Part shown: one piece after another, positions 28,011 through 37,677 of the stretch
Layout of the letters: each line of letters starts with the position of its first letter
Position numbering within the stretch: position 1 is the first letter of the stretch
DNA from: Spirochaetota bacterium
GTDB lineage: Bacteria > Spirochaetota > UBA4802 > UBA5550
Direction: 5' to 3'
Length of the DNA stretch: 64,000 nucleotides
Assembly (NCBI GenBank): GCA_025457915.1
Contig: JALOTL010000002.1
Location: forward strand, 62,001 to 126,000
The notes under the pieces: model-generated
Database searches by the model: none
What the model saw: only the letters and a program-made list of their open reading frames with translations
Told to the model about the DNA's origin: nothing
Position numbers and translations under genes: made by a program

Positions 28011-28835
28011 ATGGGCATAAAAAAATACAGGCCGAAAACGCCTACCACGAGGTATCAGACCGTTCTCACCTTCGATGAGCTTACGGCTGAAAAGCCTCAT
28101 AAACCGCTCACCAAGGGCACAAAGGAGCATGCCGGAAGAGGGGCCAAGGGACAGATATCTGTAAGAAGAAAGGGCGGCGGACATAAAAGAAAATACAGGG
28201 TAATTGATTTTAAGAGAAACAAGATAGGTATAAAGGGATTTGTCGCCACGATTGAATACGATCCCAACAGATCCGCGAATATAGCGCTTATCAATTACAT
28301 AGACGGCGAAAAAAGATATATTATCGCTCCGGAAACCCTGAAAGTGGGGGACATGGTAATATCAGGAGAGGATGCGGAAATTAAATCCGGGAACGCTCTC
28401 CCGTTAAAAAAAATTCCGCTTGGAACGAATATTTATAATATCGAGCTTCACAGGGGCAAGGGCGGACAGCTGGTGAGATCAGCAGGAAGTTCGGCTGTAA
28501 TCGCGGCGAAAGAAGGCGATTATTGCCTAATAAAGCTTCCCTCCGGGGAGATCAGGAAAGTGCACCACGAGTGCTACGCAACCATCGGCGGTGTCGGGAA
28601 CAAAGACCACGGCAATATAACAATAGGAAAGGCCGGAAGGAACAGGTGGCTTAATAAAAGACCGAAGGTCAGGGGCGTCGCGATGAATCCTGTAGACCAC
28701 CCGCTCGGAGGCGGCGAGGGAAAATCATCGGGAGGAAGACATCCTGTTTCCCCGACCGGCGTACCCACGAAGGGATACAAGACAAGAAAGAAGCATAAAT
28801 ATAGCGACAAATATATCGTCAAGAGAAGGAAATAG
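28011..28835 (+). CDS. rplB: 50S ribosomal protein L2 (uL2)
   Basis: uL2 is needed for subunit joining and peptidyl transfer. [16 protein letters not shown], the [14 protein letters not shown] segment, [19 protein letters not shown] and the C-terminal [27 protein letters not shown] (containing the conserved histidine near the peptidyl transferase centre) identify it. Length 274 residues is usual. rpsS starts 5 bases later. Confidence 0.97.
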   Translation: MGIKKYRPKTPTTRYQTVLTFDELTAEKPHKPLTKGTKEHAGRGAKGQISVRRKGGGHKRKYRVIDFKRNKIGIKGFVATIEYDPNRSANIALINYIDGEKRYIIAPETLKVGDMVISGEDAEIKSGNALPLKKIPLGTNIYNIELHRGKGGQLVRSAGSSAVIAAKEGDYCLIKLPSGEIRKVHHECYATIGGVGNKDHGNITIGKAGRNRWLNKRPKVRGVAMNPVDHPLGGGEGKSSGGRHPVSPTGVPTKGYKTRKKHKYSDKYIVKRRK

Positions 28836-28840
28836 CGATT

Positions 28841-29125
28841 ATGGCAAGATCAATTAAAAAGGGTCCTTACATAGACATTAAGCTTTTTAAAAAGGTGGAG
28901 GATATGAATTCCACCAATTCAAAAAAAGCTCTCAAGACATGGTCGAGACGATCAACCATATTTCCTGAAATGATAGGACATACGCTCATGGTTCATAACG
29001 GCAAAAGCTTTATACCGGTCTATGTTACAGAGAATATGGTGGGACACAAGCTCGGTGAATTCGCCCCGACAAGGACATACAGGGGGCATAAAAGCAAAGA
29101 CGATAGAATTGCAAGGAAGAAGTAA
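28841..29125 (+). CDS. rpsS: 30S ribosomal protein S19 (uS19)
   Basis: uS19 is a 30S head protein that contacts A-site tRNA and uS13. [39 protein letters not shown] and [16 protein letters not shown] are typical. Length 94 residues. The stop overlaps the first base of the rplV start. Confidence 0.97.
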   Translation: MARSIKKGPYIDIKLFKKVEDMNSTNSKKALKTWSRRSTIFPEMIGHTLMVHNGKSFIPVYVTENMVGHKLGEFAPTRTYRGHKSKDDRIARKK

Positions 29126-29463
29126 TGGAATCTCTAGCTTATTCAAAAATAAACAGGATATCAGCCCAGAAGCTGAGGCTCGTGGCCGATGAGATAAGGG
29201 GTTATTCGCTGCCTGAAGCGATAGATGTTTTAAAAATCATACCTCAGAAGGCATCGAGGCTGATTTTGAAAACCCTCTATTCGGCAGGGGCAAACGCAAA
29301 GTTTAAAAACCCCGAGGTCGTTGAGGAAAGGCTTTATATCAAGAAGATAACAATAGATGTTGGTCCGACCCTGAAGAGGTTCCGAGCAAGGGCCAGGGGC
29401 AGGGGAAACAGGATAAAAAAGAGGACGTCGAGCATTCTGATAATATTATCAGATGGAAAATAA
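29125..29463 (+). CDS. rplV: 50S ribosomal protein L22 (uL22)
   Basis: uL22 extends a loop into the exit tunnel next to uL4. AYSKINRISAQKLRLVADEIRG at the start and VGPTLKRFRARARGRGNRIKKRTSSI near the end (the tunnel loop) are clear. Length 112 residues. The ATG overlaps the rpsS stop by one base. Confidence 0.96.
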   Translation: MESLAYSKINRISAQKLRLVADEIRGYSLPEAIDVLKIIPQKASRLILKTLYSAGANAKFKNPEVVEERLYIKKITIDVGPTLKRFRARARGRGNRIKKRTSSILIILSDGK

Positions 29464-29483
29464 ATCATTAAGAAGGATGTGAT

Positions 29484-30164
29484 ATGGGTCAGAAGGTAAA
29501 TCCAACCGGCTTCAGAATCGGAATAAACAAAACCTGGGACTCCGTTTGGTTCGAGGACAAGAAGGAATATTCCAAATATCTTCACGAGGACCTTGCAATA
29601 AAAAAACATATCGATAAAAGCAAGCAGGGTGCCGGAATATCCAAAATCACGATTGAAAGGTTCCCGGACAGGGTCAATGTTAATATACATGCTTCGAGAC
29701 CGGGTGTTCTTATCGGGAAAAAAGGAGCCGACATTGAGAATCTCAAGGCCGAACTCCAGAAGATTGCGACAAAAAATGTATATATAAATATTATAGAAGT
29801 CAAGAAGCCGGAAAACAATGCAAAGCTTATCGCTTTGCAGGTTGCTTCGCAGATAGAATCCAGGTTCCCCTATAGAAGGGCGGTCAAACAGGCCATTACA
29901 AACTCTATAAGAAGTGGCGCGCAGGGGGTTAAGGTTAACATATCAGGAAGGTTGAACGGTGCTGAAATAGCAAGGTCTGAAAATTATAAGGAAGGAAGGA
30001 TTCCCCTTCATACTCTCAGAGCCGATATAGATTATGGTTTTGCCGAGGCCCTTACGACATTCGGTCTGATAGGCATCAAGGTCTGGATTTATAACGGTAT
30101 AGTCCTTTCCAAAAACGTGGAAGACGAAGAAGACAAATATACAGTAAAGCGAAAAACAAAGTAA
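29484..30164 (+). CDS. rpsC: 30S ribosomal protein S3 (uS3)
   Basis: uS3 lies at the mRNA entry site and helps unwind mRNA. GQKVNPTGFRIGINKTWDS, the KH-type motif VLIGKKGADIENLKAEL, and the C-terminal GRLNGAEIARSENYKEGRIPLHTLRADIDYG are diagnostic (given in part). Length 226 residues. AAGGATGTG precedes the ATG. Confidence 0.97.
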   Translation: MGQKVNPTGFRIGINKTWDSVWFEDKKEYSKYLHEDLAIKKHIDKSKQGAGISKITIERFPDRVNVNIHASRPGVLIGKKGADIENLKAELQKIATKNVYINIIEVKKPENNAKLIALQVASQIESRFPYRRAVKQAITNSIRSGAQGVKVNISGRLNGAEIARSENYKEGRIPLHTLRADIDYGFAEALTTFGLIGIKVWIYNGIVLSKNVEDEEDKYTVKRKTK

Positions 30165-30179
30165 TCAGGGTTAGACATT

Positions 30180-30590
30180 ATGTTGATGCCGAAAAGGACT
30201 AAATACAGAAAGCAGCAAAGAGGCAGAATGAAGGGGAAGGCCATCAGAGGGTCTTCCATAGCATTCGGTGAAATAGCCTTAAAAACTCTCGAGGCGGGAA
30301 AAATAACCAGCCGCCAGATCGAAGCGGCCCGTGTTGCCATAAACAGGAAGGTCAAAAGGGGCGGGAAGCTCTGGATAAGAATTTTTCCTGATTATCCTGA
30401 AACAAAGAAACCTGCTGAAACCAGGATGGGTAAAGGAAAAGGAAATCCTGAAGCATGGGTTGCCAGGATTAAACCGGGAAGGGTTCTTTTCGAGCTGGCC
30501 GGCGTCAGCGAAGAGCTTGCAAGGCAGGCTTTAAAAAACGCTTCCTTTAAACTGCCCGTAAAAACAAAGATCGTTACCATAGTCAAGTAG
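30180..30590 (+). CDS. rplP: 50S ribosomal protein L16 (uL16)
   Basis: uL16 organises the A-site tRNA binding region of the 50S subunit. [19 protein letters not shown], the [21 protein letters not shown] segment, [12 protein letters not shown] and [22 protein letters not shown] match the family. Length 136 residues. The ATG at 30180 is kept because the family start is MLxPKR; 30186 is an alternative. Confidence 0.97.
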   Translation: MLMPKRTKYRKQQRGRMKGKAIRGSSIAFGEIALKTLEAGKITSRQIEAARVAINRKVKRGGKLWIRIFPDYPETKKPAETRMGKGKGNPEAWVARIKPGRVLFELAGVSEELARQALKNASFKLPVKTKIVTIVK

Positions 30591-30604
30591 CTGGAGTTGG
30601 AACA

Positions 30605-30802
30605 ATGAAGGGAAAAATTGAAGAATTGAATCAGCAGGAGATTGACAAGAGCCTCCGTGAATCCAAGGAGGAACTCCGCAAGGAAAGGTTCAAATCAGTA
30701 ACGAGCAAGGTTGACAATCCCAAGAAAATCAGGGAGCTTAAGAAGCATATCGCGAGGATACTCACCCTGAAAAAAGAAAGGGAAAAGGGTATCAGGAAAT
30801 AG
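30605..30802 (+). CDS. rpmC: 50S ribosomal protein L29 (uL29)
   Basis: A small helical-hairpin protein near the tunnel exit, 65 residues. LNQQEIDKSLRESKEELRKERFK and NPKKIRELKKHIARILTLKKERE follow the uL29 pattern. GGAG lies before the ATG. Position between rplP and rpsQ is canonical. Confidence 0.94.
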   Translation: MKGKIEELNQQEIDKSLRESKEELRKERFKSVTSKVDNPKKIRELKKHIARILTLKKEREKGIRK

Positions 30803-30827
30803 ACTTATTATTGGAGTTATTTGATTT

Positions 30828-31079
30828 ATGAAGAATAGCAGGAAACAGCTGGTTGGAAAGGTGGTCAGCAACAAGATGGATAAAACCATTGTTGTTGAGA
30901 TTGAACACCTTATAATGCATCCGCTTTATAAAAAGTCCGTCAAGAGGACGAAAAAACTGAAAAGTCATGATGAGAAGAATGAATGCAAGCCCGGTGACAT
31001 TGTCAGGATTGAGGAGACCAGGCCGCTTTCCAAGGATAAAAGATACAGATTAATTGAGATCGTTGAAAAAGCCAAATAG
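30828..31079 (+). CDS. rpsQ: 30S ribosomal protein S17 (uS17)
   Basis: uS17 binds the 5' domain of 16S rRNA early in assembly. The OB-fold protein reads [21 protein letters not shown], then [19 protein letters not shown] and [20 protein letters not shown]. Length 83 residues is typical. GGAG lies before the ATG. Confidence 0.96.
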   Translation: MKNSRKQLVGKVVSNKMDKTIVVEIEHLIMHPLYKKSVKRTKKLKSHDEKNECKPGDIVRIEETRPLSKDKRYRLIEIVEKAK

Positions 31080-31090
31080 GGTTAAACCAC

Positions 31091-31483
31091 ATGATTCAGG
31101 TAGAGACAATGCTGAACGTCGCTGACAACAGCGGTGTAAAAAAGGTTCAATGCATCAAGATACTGGGCGGAACCAGAAGAAGATATGCATCCGTCGGAGA
31201 TGTTATTGTTGTGGCCGTGAAGGATTCGCAGCCTTCATACGGACTCAAAGATGCGACCGGGAAAAAGGTTCATGGAAAAGCCGTTCTCAGGGCGGTTATA
31301 GTCAGAACCAAGAAACCGGTCAGAAGAAAGGACGGTTCATATATCAAATTCGACGATAATGCCGTAGCTATTATAGACAACAAGGGAGAGCCGAGGGGCT
31401 CGCGTATATTTGGTCCGGTGGCAAGAGAACTGAGGGATAAAAATTTTCTAAAAATAGTTTCTCTTGCACCTGAGGTATTATAA
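31091..31483 (+). CDS. rplN: 50S ribosomal protein L14 (uL14)
   Basis: uL14 lies at the subunit interface. [26 protein letters not shown] and the C-terminal [26 protein letters not shown] (in part) are diagnostic. At 130 residues it is about seven longer than E. coli uL14. The extra residues sit in one loop around residue 47-60 ([20 protein letters not shown], where E. coli has a short PRGKVKKG). The rest of the fold is conserved. Confidence 0.96.
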   Translation: MIQVETMLNVADNSGVKKVQCIKILGGTRRRYASVGDVIVVAVKDSQPSYGLKDATGKKVHGKAVLRAVIVRTKKPVRRKDGSYIKFDDNAVAIIDNKGEPRGSRIFGPVARELRDKNFLKIVSLAPEVL

Positions 31484-31500
31484 AGGCGGTGTTGAAAAGC

Positions 31501-31833
31501 ATGAAAGTTGAAAGCACGAAAACCAAATTAAAGGTAAACGACAACGTCGTAGTTATCTCCGGAGCCGATAAAGGCAAGAGGGGGAAAATATTAAAAATTA
31601 ACAGGAATTCCGGAAGGGTTATTATAGAGGGCATTAATAAAAGGAAGAAATTTTTAAGGCCCAACCAGGAAAATCCGCAAGGCGGATTTATAACAATGGA
31701 GTTTCCGATCAACCTGTCAAATGTGATGCTTTTTTGCGACAAGTGCAAGAAGGGGGTCAGGATCGGAATGGAAACCAAGGATAAGCAAAAAACCAGGGTA
31801 TGCAAAAAGTGCGGTAAAAGCTTGGATAAATAA
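31501..31833 (+). CDS. rplX: 50S ribosomal protein L24 (uL24), zinc-ribbon form
   Basis: uL24 is an assembly initiator of the 50S subunit. The KOW motif is [20 protein letters not shown], and the protein ends with a four-cysteine zinc ribbon: CDKC near residue 79 and CKKC near residue 99. The ATG at 31501 gives 110 residues. In-frame GTG (31489) and TTG (31492) lie closer to AAGGCGG and could also be used. Confidence 0.93.
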   Translation: MKVESTKTKLKVNDNVVVISGADKGKRGKILKINRNSGRVIIEGINKRKKFLRPNQENPQGGFITMEFPINLSNVMLFCDKCKKGVRIGMETKDKQKTRVCKKCGKSLDK

Positions 31834-31844
31834 GGATAAGCGAG

Positions 31845-32387
31845 ATGGCTGCTAGATTGAAGGAAGAATTCGAAAAAACAATAAAGAAAAACTTAATGAA
31901 CCAGCATAAGTACGGTACAATCATGCAGGTTCCGAAGCTGAAAAAAATCATTCTCAATGTCGGGATGGGGGAAGCTCATTCGAACCAGAATATGCTCAAT
32001 TCCACGATTGAAGAGCTTACCATGATAACCGGTCAGAGGGCAGTTAAGACCGTTGCAAAAAAATCAATAGCCAATTTTAAAATTCGCGAGGGCTATGATG
32101 TGGGCTGCCGTGTGACTCTCCGGGGAGACAGAATGTATGAGTTTCTTGACAGGCTCATAAACATCGCTCTTCCAAGGGTAAGGGACTTCAAGGGGCTGTC
32201 ACCCAAATCATTCGATAATTTCGGGAACTATAATTTTTCGGTTATGGAGCAGATAATTTTTCCGGAAATCAATTTTGACAAGGTCGAAAAAATTCATGGG
32301 ATCAATATAACGATAGTAACATCTGCAAAATCAAAAGAAGAGGCAAAGGCCCTTCTCGATGAATTCAAAATGCCATTCAGGAGTTAG
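31845..32387 (+). CDS. rplE: 50S ribosomal protein L5 (uL5)
   Basis: uL5 binds 5S rRNA in the central protuberance. [58 protein letters not shown] and [18 protein letters not shown] follow the family. Length 180 residues. It is placed between rplX and the zinc form of S14, as is usual. Confidence 0.97.
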   Translation: MAARLKEEFEKTIKKNLMNQHKYGTIMQVPKLKKIILNVGMGEAHSNQNMLNSTIEELTMITGQRAVKTVAKKSIANFKIREGYDVGCRVTLRGDRMYEFLDRLINIALPRVRDFKGLSPKSFDNFGNYNFSVMEQIIFPEINFDKVEKIHGINITIVTSAKSKEEAKALLDEFKMPFRS

Positions 32388-32398
32388 GAGAAACAGTC

Positions 32399-32584
32399 GT
32401 GGCTAAAACAAGCTTGATCGCAAAACATTTGCGCGGTGGTAAGTACAAAGTCAGGGAGCACAACAGGTGCAAAATTTGCGGGAGACCAAGGGGCTACCTG
32501 AGAAGATTCGAGATGTGCAGGATTTGCTTCAGAAAGCTGGCTTCGGAAGGTCAGGTTCCAGGCGTAATAAAATCATCTTGGTAA
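32399..32584 (+). CDS. rpsZ: 30S ribosomal protein S14 type Z (zinc form)
   Basis: The short, 61-residue zinc-binding form of S14. The four ligands are Cys24, Cys27, Cys40 and Cys43 (CKIC and CRIC), flanked by [20 protein letters not shown] and the conserved GVIKSSW end. The start is a GTG with AGGAG upstream. Its position between rplE and rpsH is classical. Confidence 0.96.
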   Translation: MAKTSLIAKHLRGGKYKVREHNRCKICGRPRGYLRRFEMCRICFRKLASEGQVPGVIKSSW

Positions 32585-32594
32585 AGGTAGAAAA

Positions 32595-32996
32595 ATGAGC
32601 AGTATTTCAGATCCAATAGCGGACATGCTGACAAGAGTCAGAAACTCGGTAAAGGCCGGTCATCTGAAGGTCGATGTGCCGTCTTCCAAAATGAAGATTT
32701 CAATAGCCAAAATCATGAAGGATGAAGGCTTCATCAAGAATTATAAGATAATAGACGACAACAAGCAGAAGATTCTCAGGATATATTTGAAATACAGCCA
32801 GGAGAATCAGTCGGCCATAATCAATTTGAAAAGAATTAGCAAGCCGGGAAGAAAAGTTTACATTAAGGCCGAGGAGATAGTTCCGGTTTATAATAATATA
32901 GGGATCTGGATCCTTTCGACTTCAAAGGGAATAATAACGAGCAAGTCCGCCAAAAAGTTGAATATTGGCGGCGAGATAATATGCGAGATATCATAA
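32595..32996 (+). CDS. rpsH: 30S ribosomal protein S8 (uS8)
   Basis: uS8 binds the central domain of 16S rRNA and, in E. coli, represses the spc operon. SDPIADMLTRVRNSVKAGH at the N-terminus, LKRISKPGRKVYI and the C-terminal ISTS-like motif (WILSTSKGIITSKSAKKLNIGGEII) are diagnostic. Length 133 residues. Confidence 0.97.
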   Translation: MSSISDPIADMLTRVRNSVKAGHLKVDVPSSKMKISIAKIMKDEGFIKNYKIIDDNKQKILRIYLKYSQENQSAIINLKRISKPGRKVYIKAEEIVPVYNNIGIWILSTSKGIITSKSAKKLNIGGEIICEIS

Positions 32997-33015
32997 CTTT
33001 AAAGAGTGTGAAGAT

Positions 33016-33558
33016 ATGTCAAGGATAGGAAAAAAACCTATACAGATACCCCAGGGGGTATCCGTTGATTTTAAAGACCGAACCGTTGCGGTAAAGGGGC
33101 CGCTGGGGGAAGACAAGATCGATCTGCTGGAAGGGATCGATGTTGAGGTTAAGGACAATATTCTGACCGTTAACGGAAAAAATATCGACACCGACAGGCA
33201 GATGAATGCATATACCGGCCTGTTCAGGTCCTTATTGAACAATATAGTCCTTGGCGTTTCTAAAGGATTCGAGAAAAATCTTGAAATTTTAGGGGTCGGG
33301 TACAGGGCAACACAGCAGAACAAGGATGTGCAGTTCCAGCTGGGTTATTCTCACCCTATAATTTTTTCGCCTCCCGCCGGTATTACGATCGAAGTTCTTG
33401 AGCCGACCAAGCTCAGGGTAAAAGGCATTAACAAGCAGGTTGTCGGGCAGGTTGCCGCGAATATCAGGAAGCTGAGACCGCCGGAACCTTATAAGGGAAA
33501 GGGGATCAGGTACAAGGACGAATACATCAGGAAAAAAGCCGGGAAGACAGGTAAATAA
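33016..33558 (+). CDS. rplF: 50S ribosomal protein L6 (uL6)
   Basis: uL6 lies near the sarcin-ricin loop. SRIGKKPIQIPQGVSVDF starts the first of two tandem similar domains. The second ends in GQVAANIRKLRPPEPYKGKGIRYKDEYIRKKAGK, which is conserved. Length 180 residues. AGAGTGTGAAG precedes the ATG. Confidence 0.97.
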   Translation: MSRIGKKPIQIPQGVSVDFKDRTVAVKGPLGEDKIDLLEGIDVEVKDNILTVNGKNIDTDRQMNAYTGLFRSLLNNIVLGVSKGFEKNLEILGVGYRATQQNKDVQFQLGYSHPIIFSPPAGITIEVLEPTKLRVKGINKQVVGQVAANIRKLRPPEPYKGKGIRYKDEYIRKKAGKTGK

Positions 33559-33560
33559 AT

Positions 33561-33926
33561 ATGGATTCGCTAAGAATTAAGACCAAGAGGTTCATCAGAA
33601 GACGGCTCAGCATCAAGAAAAAGATAGTCGGGGCCGGAGGAAGAATGAGGCTCTGCATAAACAGGAGCAATAAGAATTTTTTCGCCCAGATAGTAGACGA
33701 CAGCAAGGGTGTTGCAGTGGTTGCACTTTCAACGACGTCTAAATCCTTTCCGAAGATGAAGAACGCCGGCAACATTAATGCGGCGAAGGAACTTGGCAAG
33801 TTGATTGCAAAGATTGCCCTTGAAAAAGGCATCAAGGAAGTAGTGTTCGATAGAAACGGTTTTCTGTACCATGGAAAAATAAAAGCATTTGCAGATTCAG
33901 CGCGTGAAAACGGACTGGTGTTTTAG
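33561..33926 (+). CDS. rplR: 50S ribosomal protein L18 (uL18)
   Basis: uL18 binds 5S rRNA. The protein starts with a basic tail, then [72 protein letters not shown] in segments typical of uL18. Length 121 residues. It starts 2 bases after rplF. Confidence 0.96.
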   Translation: MDSLRIKTKRFIRRRLSIKKKIVGAGGRMRLCINRSNKNFFAQIVDDSKGVAVVALSTTSKSFPKMKNAGNINAAKELGKLIAKIALEKGIKEVVFDRNGFLYHGKIKAFADSARENGLVF

Positions 33927-33937
33927 GAGAATACCTG

Positions 33938-34450
33938 ATGAAAATAAAGAGGAAAAAAATTAAACCCGATGGCCTTGAACTGGTTGAAAAAATTGTGACC
34001 ATTAACAGGGTTGCCAAGGTTGTAAAAGGCGGTCGAAGATTTTCGTTCAATGCGCTTGCCGTGATCGGTGACGGTCTCGGGCATGTCGGTGTCGGGTTCG
34101 GCAAAGCGAACGAAGTGCCTAATGCGATCGATAAAAGCAAAGAGGATGCCAAGAAGAACATATACAAGGTGCATGTTCATAAAAACACCATTCCTCATGT
34201 AGTAATAGGTAAATTCAAATCCGCCAAGGTGATTCTTAAACCCGCTGCTCCTGGAACCGGAATAATAGCCGGTGCCTCCGTAAGGGCCGTGCTTGAAAGG
34301 GCAGGGATTAATGACGTACTCACAAAGGCCCAGGGCTCCAGGAATCCTGTGAATCTTGTAAAGGCGACAATTGACGGTCTTCTGCAGCTAAGGAGTCTCA
34401 AGGAGGCATCGGAGCTCAGGGAGATACCTTTAAATAAACTCTGGGAATAA
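33938..34450 (+). CDS. rpsE: 30S ribosomal protein S5 (uS5)
   Basis: uS5 helps keep translation accurate and contacts m[26 protein letters not shown] is the N-terminal loop where spectinomycin-resistance changes map in other bacteria. [19 protein letters not shown] and [28 protein letters not shown] are conserved. Length 170 residues. GGAG lies 11 bases before the ATG. Confidence 0.97.
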   Translation: MKIKRKKIKPDGLELVEKIVTINRVAKVVKGGRRFSFNALAVIGDGLGHVGVGFGKANEVPNAIDKSKEDAKKNIYKVHVHKNTIPHVVIGKFKSAKVILKPAAPGTGIIAGASVRAVLERAGINDVLTKAQGSRNPVNLVKATIDGLLQLRSLKEASELREIPLNKLWE

Positions 34451-34454
34451 TGAA

Positions 34455-34643
34455 ATGGCTAAGAAGTTGATTGTAAAACAGGTTAAAAGCAAAATCGGCG
34501 TAAAGCCCAAGCACAGGGCCACTCTCTGGGCTCTCGGACTCAGGAAGTTGAATGATGAGAGGATGCATGATGACACCCCGGCTGTCAGGGGAATGATAAA
34601 TCAGATAGGTTATCTTCTCGAAGTCAAAGAAATCAACCAATAG
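34455..34643 (+). CDS. rpmD: 50S ribosomal protein L30 (uL30)
   Basis: A 62-residue small 50S protein. [30 protein letters not shown] and the end [17 protein letters not shown] follow the bacterial L30 pattern. It starts 4 bases after rpsE. Its presence is not universal in bacteria, but the order rpsE-rpmD-rplO is the classical one. Confidence 0.95.
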   Translation: MAKKLIVKQVKSKIGVKPKHRATLWALGLRKLNDERMHDDTPAVRGMINQIGYLLEVKEINQ

Positions 34644-34659
34644 ATTGCGAGTGTGAATT

Positions 34660-35139
34660 ATGGAAAGCAAATACATATTGATAAAGCCGGCATCCATTAA
34701 AAAAAGAAAGAGGGTGGGACGCGGTCCTTCAAGCGGACACGGTAAAACCTCCTGCAGGGGCCAGAAGGGCCAGAAGAGCAGGTCAGGGTATAGCCTTAAG
34801 ACCGGTTTCGAAGGCGGCCAGATGCCTCTCCAGAGAAGGATACCCAAAAGGGGATTTAACAATTACTGCAGGAAGGAATACCAGATCATAAATGTGTCCT
34901 CCCTTCAGAAAATAAACCTCCCGGATATCGATCCTAAAAAAATGATGGAAATGGGACTCATCAAGTCAGATTTTCAGATGATCAAGGTTCTCGGAGTCGG
35001 GGAGCTTAAAACAGCAGTGAAAGTAGTTGCCGATGCATTTTCGAAATCAGCGATTGAGAAGATAAAAAAAGCCGGCGGCGAAGCCATCGTGCGCGAATAT
35101 CCGAAAAGGGAGCCGAAATCCAGGGTAGCAAATGTCTAA
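34660..35139 (+). CDS. rplO: 50S ribosomal protein L15 (uL15)
   Basis: uL15 is a late-assembly 50S protein. The glycine-rich N-terminal part [27 protein letters not shown], then [18 protein letters not shown] are hallmarks. Length 159 residues. The stop overlaps the secY start by 8 bases. Confidence 0.96.
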   Translation: MESKYILIKPASIKKRKRVGRGPSSGHGKTSCRGQKGQKSRSGYSLKTGFEGGQMPLQRRIPKRGFNNYCRKEYQIINVSSLQKINLPDIDPKKMMEMGLIKSDFQMIKVLGVGELKTAVKVVADAFSKSAIEKIKKAGGEAIVREYPKREPKSRVANV

Positions 35140-36469
35140 TCCCATTTTTAATATTTTCAGGATTCCGGATTTAAGAAGAAGAATCCTGTTTACGATGATG
35201 ATACTGATTGTATACAGGATCGGGGCGATGATACCGATACCTGGTATCAATGTAGACGCGTTGAAGATATACTTCAAAGAAGCGGAGACGTCCGGCATAC
35301 TTGATTTTGTTAATCTTTTTACCGGCGGCGCTTTTAAGAGATTCACCATATTTGCACTGGGCATAATGCCCTATATCACATCGTCGATTATCATTGACCT
35401 CCTGAAGGTTGTGTTTCCTACACTTGAACGATTGTCAAAGGAGGGACATGAGGGATACAAGAAGCTTAACCAGTATATAAGATACGGAACAGTTGTTCTT
35501 TGCATGTTCCAATCCTTCGCGCTTGCCACCTGGATGAAGACGATGAGGACAAGAGGCGGAGGAACTGTAGTGGCGGATGACGCCGGTATACTTTTTTTTA
35601 TTGTAGCAACAGTTGCAATTACGACGGGTACGATGATATTGGTCTGGCTGGGAGACATTATAACTGAAAGGGGCATAGGTAACGGGATATCCCTTATTAT
35701 TATGGCGGGTATCGTCGTAAGGATTCCTCAGGCCACGGCTGATACCGTTAAAAAAATCAGTGAAACAGGAGAGCCCATAATCGGGATTATTCTGATCTGT
35801 CTTTTTCTTGTTGTAACCGGCGCTTCGATTCTCCTGACCCTGGGTACGAGAAGGATACCCATACAGTACGGGAAAAGGCAGGTGGGAAAATCCGTCGTGC
35901 AGACGACGGCGCAGTATATACCCCTGAGGGTTAACGCGGCGGGCGTTATTCCCATAATATTCGCTTCGGCGCTGATAGTTTTTCCTTCCCAGATTCTAAA
36001 TATGATGGGCGGGACAAGTTCGCAGATAATAAATATTGTGCATTTCTGGCTGTCACCGGGACAGATTCCATACATGCTATTTTACAGCGGGCTGATAATA
36101 TTTTTCTGTTATTTTTACACCTCCATTAAATTTAATACGACTGAAATTGCGGAGAATTTGAAAAAATACGGCGGTTTCATACCCGGCATAAGACCGGGGC
36201 AGAACACATCGGATTACATGATGTTCATTTTGAACAGGATAACTCTATCCGGATCGATATTTCTGGCAATTATAGCAATTTTTCCGGATTTTATTCTCCA
36301 GATATGGCCTGAACAGGTGACGGCCGAAATGGCTCATCTATTCGGCGGAACCTCCCTGCTTATAATTGTGGGAGTCGCACTTGATACTTTGAAGCAGATA
36401 GAATCTCAGCTTCTAATGCGGCATTACGACGGATTTATAAAGAGCAGTAAAATTAAGGGAAGGCTTTAG
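35132..36469 (+). CDS. secY: preprotein translocase subunit SecY
   Basis: SecY is the channel of the Sec translocon. It shows ten hydrophobic spans across 445 residues. Landmarks are [22 protein letters not shown] (TM1), [22 protein letters not shown] (plug/TM2), [39 protein letters not shown] and the last cytosolic loop RPGQNTSDY. It overlaps rplO by 8 bases. infA follows directly, with neither adk nor map between. Confidence 0.97.
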   Translation: MSNPIFNIFRIPDLRRRILFTMMILIVYRIGAMIPIPGINVDALKIYFKEAETSGILDFVNLFTGGAFKRFTIFALGIMPYITSSIIIDLLKVVFPTLERLSKEGHEGYKKLNQYIRYGTVVLCMFQSFALATWMKTMRTRGGGTVVADDAGILFFIVATVAITTGTMILVWLGDIITERGIGNGISLIIMAGIVVRIPQATADTVKKISETGEPIIGIILICLFLVVTGASILLTLGTRRIPIQYGKRQVGKSVVQTTAQYIPLRVNAAGVIPIIFASALIVFPSQILNMMGGTSSQIINIVHFWLSPGQIPYMLFYSGLIIFFCYFYTSIKFNTTEIAENLKKYGGFIPGIRPGQNTSDYMMFILNRITLSGSIFLAIIAIFPDFILQIWPEQVTAEMAHLFGGTSLLIIVGVALDTLKQIESQLLMRHYDGFIKSSKIKGRL

Positions 36470-36488
36470 GAGTTAAACGGGGATATAT

Positions 36489-36710
36489 ATGGCAAAAGAA
36501 GAACCAATTGAAGTCGAGGGTGTGGTTGTAGAGCCCTTACCCAATGCAATGTTCAGGGTCAAACTCGACAACGGTCATGTGGTTCTGGCTCATATATCAG
36601 GGAAAATGAGAATGCATTATATAAGGATTCTCGCGGGGGACAGGGTTACCGTAGAACTGTCGCCCTACGATCTGAACCGTGGAAGAATAATTTACAGATC
36701 AAAGGGATGA
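36489..36710 (+). CDS. infA: translation initiation factor IF-1
   Basis: IF-1 occupies the A site during initiation. The OB-fold protein reads [49 protein letters not shown] in segments that match the family, with [13 protein letters not shown] at the end. It has 73 residues, the usual size, and lies between secY and rpmJ. Confidence 0.97.
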   Translation: MAKEEPIEVEGVVVEPLPNAMFRVKLDNGHVVLAHISGKMRMHYIRILAGDRVTVELSPYDLNRGRIIYRSKG

Positions 36711-36736
36711 TTTAATAAAAAGTTAAGAGGACAGAG

Positions 36737-36871
36737 ATGAAAGTAAGGGTATCGTTAAAACCTCTCTGCAATGATTGCAGGGTTATCAGGCGCCACGGAG
36801 TTGTCAGGATTATTTGCAAGAATCCGCGTCACAAGCAAAGACAGAAAGTCAGAACTCTAAAAAAACATTAA
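36737..36871 (+). CDS. rpmJ: 50S ribosomal protein L36 (bL36), zinc form with short C-terminal extension
   Basis: A 44-residue protein from the ATG at 36737 to the TAA at 36871. The zinc ligands Cys11, Cys14, Cys27 and His32 are intact ([12 protein letters not shown]). HKQRQ is the usual end of bL36. Here seven more residues follow (KVRTLKKH), a basic extension. Position between infA and rpsM is canonical. Confidence 0.94.
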   Translation: MKVRVSLKPLCNDCRVIRRHGVVRIICKNPRHKQRQKVRTLKKH

Positions 36872-36886
36872 TATTAAGAGGAATTT

Positions 36887-37261
36887 ATGGCCAGGATAGC
36901 GGGCGTTGATTTACCCAACAATAAAAGAGTCGAAGTGGCATTGACCTATATATTCGGAATAGGGCCCACCCTGTCGAAGAGGATCCTTTCACAGGCAAAT
37001 GTTGACATCGACAAGAGGGTCAAGGATTTGACCGACGATGAGATAAACGATATCAGAAGAACAATCGACAGCATGACAAAAGTCGAGGGCGATTTGAGAA
37101 CCGAAATCGCGATGAATATTAAAAGGCTTATGGATATCGGCTGCTACAGGGGGATTAGACACAGGAGAGGTCTTCCAGTAAGGGGCCAGAATACGAAAAA
37201 CAATGCCAAAACCAGAAAGGGCAACAAGAGACAGCCCGTGGGTTCAAAGAAAAAGAAGTAA
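36887..37261 (+). CDS. rpsM: 30S ribosomal protein S13 (uS13)
   Basis: uS13 bridges the 30S head and the 50S subunit. [25 protein letters not shown] starts the protein. [25 protein letters not shown] near the end is the conserved tRNA-contacting tail. Length 124 residues. GAGG lies before the ATG. Confidence 0.97.
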   Translation: MARIAGVDLPNNKRVEVALTYIFGIGPTLSKRILSQANVDIDKRVKDLTDDEINDIRRTIDSMTKVEGDLRTEIAMNIKRLMDIGCYRGIRHRRGLPVRGQNTKNNAKTRKGNKRQPVGSKKKK

Positions 37262-37264
37262 GGA

Positions 37265-37666
37265 GTGGCAAAGGTGAAGCAAAAAAGGACCAGGACCGCG
37301 AAAAAAGAAAAAAAGAACGTACCGATAGGAAAGGCTTACGTTCAGGCAACATACAATAACACGATAATTACCCTCACCGATATGCAGGGAAACGTAATAG
37401 CATGGGCGTCTTCCGGAGGAGAAGGCTTCAAGGGATCCAGGAAATCTACACCCTTTGCGGCGCAGATGGCGGCAAAAAATGCCGCACAGAAGGCCATAGA
37501 CACTGCCGGTTTAAAAACGGTAGAGGTCTTCGTCAAAGGACCGGGGATCGGAAGAGAAGCAGCCGTCAGGTCGCTGTTCCAGTCCGGGCTGAACGTTACC
37601 AAGATCAAGGATATTACGCCGGTACCCCATAACGGTTGCAGGCCTAAAAAACGCAGAAGAGTCTAA
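37265..37666 (+). CDS. rpsK: 30S ribosomal protein S11 (uS11)
   Basis: uS11 lies on the 30S platform near the Shine-Dalgarno helix. [29 protein letters not shown] and [18 protein letters not shown] are diagnostic, with the conserved end [18 protein letters not shown]. The GTG at 37265 gives 133 residues and the family start MAK. A second in-frame GTG at 37274 is better spaced from AGGAG (37261-37265) and may be the real start. Confidence 0.95.
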   Translation: MAKVKQKRTRTAKKEKKNVPIGKAYVQATYNNTIITLTDMQGNVIAWASSGGEGFKGSRKSTPFAAQMAAKNAAQKAIDTAGLKTVEVFVKGPGIGREAAVRSLFQSGLNVTKIKDITPVPHNGCRPKKRRRV

Positions 37667-37677
37667 CGGAGAATACT

